NCBI GenBank assembly: GCA_027078365.1
Contig: JALWYQ010000036.1
Span: 1 to 41,018 of the forward strand
Reading direction: 5' to 3'
Length of the DNA: 41,018 nt
Source: Phycisphaerae bacterium
GTDB lineage: Bacteria > Planctomycetota > Phycisphaerae > Sedimentisphaerales > Sedimentisphaeraceae
Shown here: positions 15,915 to 22,774 of the stretch, piece by piece
How the letters are laid out: each line of letters starts with the position of its first letter
Numbering within the stretch: position 1 is the stretch's first letter
Notes under the pieces: model-generated
Told to the model about the DNA's origin: nothing
Seen by the model: only the letters and a program-made list of their open reading frames with translations
The model's database searches: none
Translations under genes and position numbers: made by a program

Positions 15915-17039
15915 CTAAGACTCACTAGGCGTTGAAGTATTTGCCTCTGGTGTAGTCTTTGGTGTTTTCTTTTTTACTGCTTTTGGTAATTCTTTAATCA
16001 AGTTGCCTCTAAATGCTATTGCATAAGGCTCGGAGTCCTTTGGAATCTCATAAAGAAGCGTAATCCCTAGCGAACCCTTCTCGTTAAAATCAGACAGCTT
16101 ATACGCGATTTTCTCGGTTATGCCTTTGCGTTCTAGTAGTAATGAAGATTTTAGGTAGCCTTGCGGGTATGCAACAAAGATACTTCCATCTTCTTTCTTG
16201 CATAGAATTCGAATTTGACCTGTGGTTATTGTAAAACCATCTTCTTTGTTTAACGCTCCTGCGTTTTCAAATTTATGTTTTGAGAAGGCTAAGCTAAGAG
16301 TGATATTTTTTTGGCCTGCTTCTGGTTTGACGGGATTGCCGTCTTGGTCTCTTAATGAGACTGATGCTTTTTTGATGACCTGATCCAAATCTGATGCCAA
16401 TGAGATAGATTTATCTCCAACCAATATAGGCGCTCCATCCTCGGCTGTAACTTTATTGAGATACATTGCATCAAGGTAGTCTGGATGCAAGTCACTAAAC
16501 TTCTTGTTTCCGCTAAGAGAGCCATTAGAGAAAACGTTGAATAACGATGCAACCATCTTATCCGTTGAGAGCAATGCTGATTTTGAATATCTGTCTATGT
16601 CTTGCGGTGCAATTTTCGCGTCCTTTTCAAAGTGAGCATAAGGGAATGATTGACTAGATGGTGCCAATCCTAATCCCACATATATCACACCGATTAGGAT
16701 TAGACAAACCAACACAGAAGAGCTTATATTAACGATTCTCAATACTAGCGGAGAGAAAGGCATTTCTTCCTTGGTTATAAGTTGAGCGATACTCCAGAGT
16801 ATACCAAGGCTAATGGCGAATATAGCCAAGAAACATATCGAATATGCAAATTGAGGTAGGATTGCCTTTGATAAAAGCATGTTTCCTACTGTCTCATAGA
16901 AGTTGAATGCAAGGGCTAGAGCAAATATGCTACATATAAGCATATTTAAATATTTAAACATGCTAGGTTTAATTCCTGCATCTGATGTTATCAGAGCAAC
17001 TAGAACAAAAATTAACACATAAAGAATTATAGTACTCAT
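15915..17039 (-). CDS. CvpA-like membrane protein with extracytoplasmic domain
   Basis: A 374-residue protein. Residues 1-130 hold about four hydrophobic helices (roughly 3-19, 32-50, 64-85 and 100-127) in a CvpA/colicin-V-production-like arrangement. The remaining 240 residues are soluble, probably outside, with beta-rich segments and a Lys/Pro/Thr-rich tail (KKKTPKTTPEANTST). The CvpA assignment rests on helix pattern and loop features rather than a sharp motif, and I give it as likely. It starts 15 bases after the GspE-like gene stop and is the last gene of the pilT operon, ending at a strong terminator. A role alongside the pilus-type ATPases is inferred from position only. Confidence 0.6.
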   Translation of the reverse strand: MSTIILYVLIFVLVALITSDAGIKPSMFKYLNMLICSIFALALAFNFYETVGNMLLSKAILPQFAYSICFLAIFAISLGILWSIAQLITKEEMPFSPLVLRIVNISSSVLVCLILIGVIYVGLGLAPSSQSFPYAHFEKDAKIAPQDIDRYSKSALLSTDKMVASLFNVFSNGSLSGNKKFSDLHPDYLDAMYLNKVTAEDGAPILVGDKSISLASDLDQVIKKASVSLRDQDGNPVKPEAGQKNITLSLAFSKHKFENAGALNKEDGFTITTGQIRILCKKEDGSIFVAYPQGYLKSSLLLERKGITEKIAYKLSDFNEKGSLGITLLYEIPKDSEPYAIAFRGNLIKELPKAVKKKTPKTTPEANTSTPSES

Positions 17040-17054
17040 AATTGTATCTCCTGA

Positions 17055-18719
17055 TTAGGCTTTTTTCTTCTTTGAAGTTGACGTTGATTTGGCGGCAGTT
17101 TTTAGCACTCTAACTACTTCGTGCATTGCTAGCTCACCTTGAGCCACCTTCTTTATTGCCTGCTCTTGCATCAGAAGCATACCGCTCTTTCTAAAGAGTA
17201 GCGATATTTCTTGCATGGTCTTCGCTTTCTTAATAGCCTCTCGCAACTGTTCATCGATAAATATTGTTTCAAAGACTGCTGTTCTGCCATAGTATCCTGT
17301 GCCTTGACAATGCTCGCAGTATATTGGTTTTCCTGAACGTGTGTATTCAACTTCGCCAGGTCTATACAATGTTGTAACACTGCCAGGCTTGATATTTAAT
17401 TTCTTTAATGTCGCAGGATTCGGCTCATACGCTTCACGACATTCTTCGCATAGTTTACGCATTAGCCTTACAGTGATTATGCCACGTAAGTTTTTTGTTG
17501 CTAGAGCCTTGTCTTTGCTTAGCTTAATCCATTTTTTCATGGCATCAAGGCAACTTTGCGACTCAATCGTTACGTATAGGAGTTTCTTCGCAGCACTTTC
17601 GTTACATACAATTGCTGTGTCAGAATCTTCTACATCGCCAACACCAACGATATCTGGACCAAATCTAATTATAGATTTTAGTCGCTTATCGTATGTTGAG
17701 GTTCCAGTGTCGCTTAGCGCGAATATGTTCTGGGTTATACTTTCAATTTCGCCAGCAGGTCGCTTTTCGAGTGTTACGATGCTGTTGAGGAAGGCATCAT
17801 GGTTACGCAATAATGCGTATAGCGTTGAAGTAACACCAGACTCTTTTGGACCAGCGATTAAGATTAGGCCATCTTTGACCTCTTTGAGTGCTTTAATTGA
17901 TTCGATTTGCTTGGAATCGAAACCGATTTCTTCTATGTTTAGAATACTATTCTCTTGAGCCCTGTGGAACTTGAGTTGTTCGCCTATTTTGGAGCCAGCA
18001 GTTGAAACCTTCCATTCGTAGGTTTCTCCATCCTTTTTAATTTTAAAAGAACCATTTTGTGGTTTGCGTTTTTCTTCATGGCTAAGGTCTGCAAGGTGCT
18101 TGATAAAGTAGATTAAGTATTCTACGTCTTCTCTATCGATAGGGTCAGCCTGTGTTGTTACTCCATCGATAGTGATGGAAACGGAATATTCTTCTACTCC
18201 CGGCATTAATACGGCATCAGAAACCCTGCGCCACAGGAGGTCTGTTAATAATTCACAGGCAACTCTGAAGCCGTATGCCTCTTTGCTGTTTGGCTCAGGG
18301 ACATCAACTTCGTTGTCATTAGCAGTAACAAACTGCAATCCTCCAGTAATCTGTGCTAGCTTCTTTTGGTCACTTGAAAAGAGTCGTTTGAAATGCTCAA
18401 GACAGAGTATCTTCTCAAATGGTGCAACTAGAGAATTGCGATGCATTATATAGACCATCGTTACAGTTAGGACTGCGACTACATAGATAAGTAATCCTAT
18501 GATAAAGAGTGGCAGGAATAACCATATTAATATCGTCACAAAGCCTGTGGCCAATATCATCGATAGCCATAATTTTACATTTGTTCTTACTGCGCGAGCG
18601 TCTTTAAAAATCCAATTGCTCAGTAATAGCCAAATATAAAACGCTGCTATAATTGAAAATAGTTTGGCTAAAGAAATATATCCACCGTATTCGATGCTAG
18701 AGAGTAGTGGTTGAAGCAT
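17055..18719 (-). CDS. membrane-anchored GspE/PilB-like pseudo-ATPase
   Basis: A 554-residue protein. Residues 1-95 hold about three membrane helices, unusual for the GspE/PilB family. The rest aligns by motif with secretion/pilus ATPases, but the key sites are changed. The Walker A near residue 289 reads GPKESGVTST, with Val in place of the lysine. The Asp box reads EKRPAGE instead of EDPVE. The Walker B region reads GPDIVGVGDVED instead of DPD-GE-RD. The His box has Glu (TIESQS) where HT is usual. The tetra-cysteine zinc site is kept (CEEC and CEHC). It therefore probably keeps the fold but not ATP hydrolysis. It lies 26 bases after pilT and 15 before the CvpA-like gene. Confidence 0.85.
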   Translation of the reverse strand: MLQPLLSSIEYGGYISLAKLFSIIAAFYIWLLLSNWIFKDARAVRTNVKLWLSMILATGFVTILIWLFLPLFIIGLLIYVVAVLTVTMVYIMHRNSLVAPFEKILCLEHFKRLFSSDQKKLAQITGGLQFVTANDNEVDVPEPNSKEAYGFRVACELLTDLLWRRVSDAVLMPGVEEYSVSITIDGVTTQADPIDREDVEYLIYFIKHLADLSHEEKRKPQNGSFKIKKDGETYEWKVSTAGSKIGEQLKFHRAQENSILNIEEIGFDSKQIESIKALKEVKDGLILIAGPKESGVTSTLYALLRNHDAFLNSIVTLEKRPAGEIESITQNIFALSDTGTSTYDKRLKSIIRFGPDIVGVGDVEDSDTAIVCNESAAKKLLYVTIESQSCLDAMKKWIKLSKDKALATKNLRGIITVRLMRKLCEECREAYEPNPATLKKLNIKPGSVTTLYRPGEVEYTRSGKPIYCEHCQGTGYYGRTAVFETIFIDEQLREAIKKAKTMQEISLLFRKSGMLLMQEQAIKKVAQGELAMHEVVRVLKTAAKSTSTSKKKKA

Positions 18720-18745
18720 GTGTTTTCTCCAAGTTATAATTTAGT

Positions 18746-19879
18746 TTAAAGAATTGCACCAGAAGTTGTTCTGATTCCCTTGAGTGCCATTTTGAGTTCT
18801 TCTTTATTTGGAGCATAAGATATCGCTACATCGAGATCTACCAATTCTTTCTCGACTAGAACTCTTAAGCTCTCTGTGAAGTCTTGCATGCCCTCATTTT
18901 GACTTGCGCGAATAACGGCAGGAATGTCAGCCTCTCTTTCTTCACTCAAAAGTTTTCGTATGATAGGAGTCGCTACCATAATTTCAAGGGCAGGAACTCG
19001 CTTTGCGTGTGGTTGTATGCCAGGCAATAGTTGCTGCGCGATAATACCTCTAATCGCCAAAGCAAATGTTTGTCTTGCCAGTTCGCGTTCTTCCTGTGGG
19101 AACATATCAAGGATACGCTGGATTGTTTGCGCACAGCTTGAAGCGTGGAGAGTTCCAAATACTAGGTGACCTGTTTCTGCAGCTTGCATCGCAGCGGTGA
19201 GAGTCTCTACGTCTCGAATCTCACCAACAAGAACAACGTCTGGGTCTTGACGCATCAAGCCACGCAATGCATCTTTAAAGTCTATACAATCGATACCAAC
19301 TTCACGTTGATTAACGATTGCTTTTTTGTCCGAGTGGAGATATTCGATTGGGTCTTCAATCGTAACGATATGGCAAGCACGTTGGCGATTGATTCTATCA
19401 ATCATGGATGCGATTGTTGTACTCTTACCAGAGCCTGTAGGACCAACCACCAATACTAGACCAGTAGGGTAGTCTGCAATTTTTGCGATAATCTCTGGAA
19501 GGTTCAACTTTTCAAAAGGAGGAATGTCCGCATCAATACGACGAGCAACAAGCCCAATAAAGCCTTTCTGGCGAAAAACATTAACACGGAAACGGTCAAC
19601 TTCTCCAAGTGCATGGGCAAAGTCTAGTGAGCCGTGTTTCATGAAGTAGTCTTTTTGATCTTCCGTAAGCATTTGAAAGATCATCTCTTCCATTGCTTCT
19701 TCAGTTAAGACAGGGGCATTTGTTGCTCTAATTTCACCACCGATACGCATTTTAGGGGGTAATCCAACCTTTAAATGGAGATCGCTTCCCTTTGCTTTTA
19801 CCAATGCTTTAAATAGCTTGTTGATTTTAAGGTCAACGCCGACTTGCTGATGACTATCTACTGGTTGTCCTTTTGGCAT
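18746..19879 (-). CDS. pilT: PilT-type retraction ATPase
   Basis: A 377-residue hexameric ATPase that depolymerises type IV pili at the inner membrane. I start at ATG 19879 (MPKGQPVDSHQQ), preceded by TAGGAGTT; an in-frame TTG five codons upstream overlaps that ribosome site. The Walker A GPTGSGKST lies near residues 146-154. The Asp box TIEDPIEYLH, the Walker B QDPDVVLVGEIRDVETL and the His box GTLHASSC are all intact. It lacks the PilB zinc cysteines, as PilT should. It is first in a three-gene minus-strand operon with a pseudo-ATPase and a CvpA-like protein. No pilin or PilC gene is in the window, so the substrate pilus is elsewhere. Confidence 0.94.
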   Translation of the reverse strand: MPKGQPVDSHQQVGVDLKINKLFKALVKAKGSDLHLKVGLPPKMRIGGEIRATNAPVLTEEAMEEMIFQMLTEDQKDYFMKHGSLDFAHALGEVDRFRVNVFRQKGFIGLVARRIDADIPPFEKLNLPEIIAKIADYPTGLVLVVGPTGSGKSTTIASMIDRINRQRACHIVTIEDPIEYLHSDKKAIVNQREVGIDCIDFKDALRGLMRQDPDVVLVGEIRDVETLTAAMQAAETGHLVFGTLHASSCAQTIQRILDMFPQEERELARQTFALAIRGIIAQQLLPGIQPHAKRVPALEIMVATPIIRKLLSEEREADIPAVIRASQNEGMQDFTESLRVLVEKELVDLDVAISYAPNKEELKMALKGIRTTSGAIL

Positions 19880-19925
19880 TATAACTCCTAACAATGTAAG
19901 TAATTGCTTAATATTTTATCTATTC

Positions 19926-19965
19926 GACTATCTCTGATAGTCATGCAAAACTGATAAAGATAGTC
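19926..19965 (-). promoter_or_regulatory. repeated GACTATC/GATAGTC elements at the pilT start site and leader
   Basis: Read on the minus strand, GACTATCT comes first (complement of 19958-19965), then a second GACTATC (complement of 19936-19942), then AGATAGTC (complement of 19926-19933). The third can pair with either of the first two: seven pairs with a 3-base loop with the near copy, or eight pairs with the far copy. The far copy overlaps the predicted transcription start, so this may be a DNA operator as easily as an RNA switch. Confidence 0.5.
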
Positions 19966-19966
19966 T

Positions 19967-19995
19967 ATTCTAAGTTGGTTTGAAGGCAGTGTCAA
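19967..19995 (-). promoter_or_regulatory. predicted sigma70-type promoter of the pilT operon
   Basis: On the minus strand, TTGACA (complement of 19990-19995), a 17-base spacer, then TAGAAT (complement of 19967-19972). Only one base departs from consensus. The expected transcription start near 19960 gives an 80-base leader. Confidence 0.8.
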
Positions 19996-20081
19996 CATCG
20001 ATTTTAGTAGATATAAAGCCGATGTTGGAACCCTAGCAATTCGTTATTGATTGACTGATTTTGTTGCTTAGCTGCGGCGGC

Positions 20082-20107
20082 TTTATTTTCAGGTACCTGA
20101 AAATAAA
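20082..20107. promoter_or_regulatory. perfect 26-bp palindrome (candidate operator)
   Basis: The half site TTTATTTTCAGGT is followed at once by its exact reverse complement, with no spacer. A further inverted pair, AGCTGC 20070-20075 and GCAGCT 20109-20114, frames it, offset by a 5-base difference in spacing. It lies between the pilT promoter and the Rrf2 gene promoter, 21 bases upstream of the latter's -35. With no loop and no T run it fits a protein-binding site better than a terminator. Confidence 0.7.
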
Positions 20108-20128
20108 TGCAGCTGTATGTTTAAAAAC

Positions 20129-20157
20129 TTGACATAATTGGGTGATAAAGTAATTAT
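20129..20157 (+). promoter_or_regulatory. predicted promoter of the Rrf2-family gene
   Basis: TTGACA at 20129-20134 and, after 17 bases, AATTAT at 20152-20157, four of six matches including the key A and final T. It would give a leader of about 29 bases before ATG 20193. Confidence 0.55.
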
Positions 20158-20192
20158 ATAAGAATTGCTACTACATTAGGGACCATTGAGAC

Positions 20193-20606
20193 ATGAAAAT
20201 AACACGTGAGACGGATTACGCATTTAGGATTGTTTTGTTTCTTGCAAATAATATGGACCAAGAAAAGGTGGGAGCTAAATTGATTTCGGATACCATGGTC
20301 ATCCCGATACGATTTACTCTCAAGATTTTACGTAAGCTGAATATAGCTGGTATAATCAGGTCCTTTAGGGGTGCAAAAGGCGGATTTACTTTGAATAAGT
20401 CTCCGTACGAGATAACCGTTAAAGATGTAATAATTGCCATCGAGGGGCCAATCTTCTTAAACCCGTGTTTGCTTGATGAAGATGCCTGTACGAGAAACGC
20501 AGCCGCAACTTGCCCAGTCCACGTAGCACTAGCGAAAGCGCAGACCGTTTTAATCAATGAATTAGAAAGCATTGATTTTGGCACATTATCAGAGGCAGAA
20601 GGTTAG
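20193..20606 (+). CDS. Rrf2-family transcriptional regulator, probably Fe-S binding
   Basis: A 137-residue DNA-binding regulator. It opens with the family signature MKITRETDYAFRIVLFLA. A winged helix-turn-helix runs to about residue 70, with the wing motif RGAKGGFTL. The sensor region carries C92, C99 and C107 (spacing C-x6-C-x7-C) and a nearby H110, the three-cysteine arrangement that holds an Fe-S cluster in IscR, NsrR and RsrR. It therefore probably responds to oxygen, nitric oxide, redox state or cluster supply. No isc or suf genes are adjacent. The 26-bp palindrome upstream is a natural candidate for its own operator. The gene is convergent with the LTA-synthase-like gene, 20 bases apart, with no hairpin seen between them. 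Confidence 0.93.
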   Translation: MKITRETDYAFRIVLFLANNMDQEKVGAKLISDTMVIPIRFTLKILRKLNIAGIIRSFRGAKGGFTLNKSPYEITVKDVIIAIEGPIFLNPCLLDEDACTRNAAATCPVHVALAKAQTVLINELESIDFGTLSEAEG

Positions 20607-20626
20607 TTTGTTACAATTAATTGCCG

Positions 20627-22570
20627 TTATTCTTTTGGTTGTTTAACGTAATATGCCCAAGCGTAATCGCCAGTGTTAGACGTTTTCCAATGCTTGTAGA
20701 ACAATTGTTCTGTATGGCTATCTGGTAGAATTTCTATCTTGGTTGAATTGGTTTGCCAATCTGTTAGTTCTTTTTTGATTTCTTCTTTATTTTTAACATT
20801 CAATATCGCATGTTCTTCATTCGGGTCTGTTATGAGATTGTATTGGATGACAGAATCCATGTATGGGTAGTATATGGTCTTAATGCCCGCCTCTACAGAG
20901 CCAATAGGGCTGTTCTTATACCAGCTTGAGAAGAAAACTTTCCTCTTTGGATCAATGTCTTTGTAGGCAACTTTGCCTTCAAAACCAGCTTTGGACACAT
21001 CCCAGCCGAGTAGTGATAGTATAGATGGAGTTACGTCAAGCTGCGATGTTAAGGCGGTTATTGTCTTTGGCTCTATATGGTTTGGCCAATATATAATCCA
21101 TGGAACTCTAACCACTTCATCATATGGATGCCATCTTGTGACTGAATCTTTATTTCTAAAGCTTGTGCCGTGGTCGCCAAGTATGCATATAAGGGTGTTC
21201 TCGGCTAGGTTAAGTTCTTCAAGCCTTTTGTATAGCATATCAACAAAGTGGTCGGTGTAGTTTATTGTTTGTAAGTATCTGCCGTAAATGGTATTGGCTA
21301 CAGGTTTGCCAAACGATTTTGGTAAGACGAATGGGTCGTGCGATACTGCGGTCATTATAGTTAATATAAACGGCCCCTTTTTCGAGGTCATCCATTTTGT
21401 GGCAGGGTCGATGAGTTTACAGTCATCTCCAGACATATAACCTAAATTGCTATCTGGTTGTTCAAGATTCTCTCTAAACCATGCCCAATCAAAACCAAGG
21501 TTGTGTGCTAAGCCAGGGCCGCATTCAAAAGAGCCTTTTGACATTTCGAAGAAGGCACTTCTGTAGCCATTTCTAGAGAGAATTGTTATGAGAGATTCGT
21601 ATGGCTTCTCCATTGGTATAGCTTCAAGGTAGTCAGGAGCGACTGATGGAGTTACGGAAGTCAGTGTTGACCATATTGCTTTCGTTGTGTGTGAGGCTAG
21701 GACATAGGTGTTTGTGAATTTCATGCCGTTGTTGGCGAATTTTGATATTGTAGGTGTGTTATTAATCTTTTCACCATTTGTGAAAGCTTTGTACGAAACA
21801 CTCTCAAGTAATATAACTACAACGTTAGGCTTGTTTTTATTGTCTTTTGGTGCTGTTAGCTTGCGTTGGCCAATCAAAGGAATACTTACGTTTTTGGCCA
21901 CCTTTTGTTTGACTGTAGTGCATTCTATAATCGAAGATGAAATTGCATGCGCATGACTACTAAAGCTTAGGTTTTGAATCGAGAGACTCTCTGATTTGTT
22001 ATGTGAGAGCGAAGCGTCTAGGATAGTCAATATTGCTAAAATTGTTGCGTTGATAAGAAGGCTCTTAGCTGGGAACTTCGTAGATTTTTTTGCTGGAGAT
22101 ATAGCGATTATCTTATAGCCAACAAAGGTTATCGCAGCAACGACAGCTAAAGAGAGTATAATCATAATAGCTTTCTGGGAAGCTAGATAACTTCCAACTA
22201 GAGGCAGAAACTCTCTGAAGTTTTTTATGAATAGGAAAAGCATGCCGGGTTGCAATTGCACGCCACTTTTTCTTACCCAGAAATAGTTGCATATCGACCA
22301 CAAAAGAACAGCGCAGGCAAATATGAGGGATATCCGTACAGATATTTTTTTGGGCAGAAAATAGTAAAGTAACGAAATGCCCATAATGCAAAAGAGTATA
22401 AACGACAAATCAGGTATCAATGTAAGCAAAACTACAGTAGCGACGTTTGTAAATTCTATACTCTCTAGGCGGTATATCTTAGTCGAAAATGTTACGACTA
22501 GTGATAGAAAAAGCATCACATACTCAAGATGTGGGCTCTCAACGAAAATCTTATAAAGACGGCTTTTCAT
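20627..22570 (-). CDS. LTA-synthase-type sulfatase-fold membrane enzyme
   Basis: A 647-residue protein. About five membrane helices occupy residues 15-160, followed by a large extracytoplasmic alkaline-phosphatase-fold domain. That domain shows the opening strand VVVILLESVSYKAF with the metal-binding Glu, the probable nucleophile threonine in ASHTTKAIW, and the metal pair D-H in ILGDHGTSF near residue 463. This is the layout of LtaS, OpgB and related phosphoglycerol or phosphoethanolamine transferases. Gram-negative-type planctomycetes do not make lipoteichoic acid, so an anionic glycan or lipid modification is more likely. True sulfatase action is less likely because no C-x-P-x-R maturation motif is seen. 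It has its own promoter and stands alone. Confidence 0.85.
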   Translation of the reverse strand: MKSRLYKIFVESPHLEYVMLFLSLVVTFSTKIYRLESIEFTNVATVVLLTLIPDLSFILFCIMGISLLYYFLPKKISVRISLIFACAVLLWSICNYFWVRKSGVQLQPGMLFLFIKNFREFLPLVGSYLASQKAIMIILSLAVVAAITFVGYKIIAISPAKKSTKFPAKSLLINATILAILTILDASLSHNKSESLSIQNLSFSSHAHAISSSIIECTTVKQKVAKNVSIPLIGQRKLTAPKDNKNKPNVVVILLESVSYKAFTNGEKINNTPTISKFANNGMKFTNTYVLASHTTKAIWSTLTSVTPSVAPDYLEAIPMEKPYESLITILSRNGYRSAFFEMSKGSFECGPGLAHNLGFDWAWFRENLEQPDSNLGYMSGDDCKLIDPATKWMTSKKGPFILTIMTAVSHDPFVLPKSFGKPVANTIYGRYLQTINYTDHFVDMLYKRLEELNLAENTLICILGDHGTSFRNKDSVTRWHPYDEVVRVPWIIYWPNHIEPKTITALTSQLDVTPSILSLLGWDVSKAGFEGKVAYKDIDPKRKVFFSSWYKNSPIGSVEAGIKTIYYPYMDSVIQYNLITDPNEEHAILNVKNKEEIKKELTDWQTNSTKIEILPDSHTEQLFYKHWKTSNTGDYAWAYYVKQPKE

Positions 22571-22616
22571 TTGCGTGATAATCTTTCAATATACGGTACT
22601 AATCTTTGGAGCCGCA

Positions 22617-22645
22617 ATGATAGCACAGAACAATGTAGTTATCAA
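22617..22645 (-). promoter_or_regulatory. predicted promoter of the LTA-synthase-like gene
   Basis: On the minus strand, TTGATA (complement of 22640-22645), 17 bases, then TATCAT (complement of 22617-22622), each one base off consensus. It lies 47 bases upstream of ATG 22570. Confidence 0.65.
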
Positions 22646-22698
22646 CATTTGGCTATCTTGTTTTACAGAGGTAAATCTATTTTGTTTGTTTGAGAATT

Positions 22699-22742
22699 TG
22701 AAATAAAAGAGGCTAGTGGATAGCAGTGTCCACTAGCCTCTT
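22699..22742 (-). terminator. terminator of the giant surface-protein gene
   Basis: A 14-pair perfect stem, AAGAGGCTAGTGGA (22707-22720) with TCCACTAGCCTCTT (22729-22742), and an 8-base loop. On the minus strand it is followed by TTTATTTC. It lies 32 bases after the giant gene's stop. Confidence 0.85.
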
Positions 22743-22774
22743 ATTTATATATGCTATAAGGGGTGAAGGTTGAA

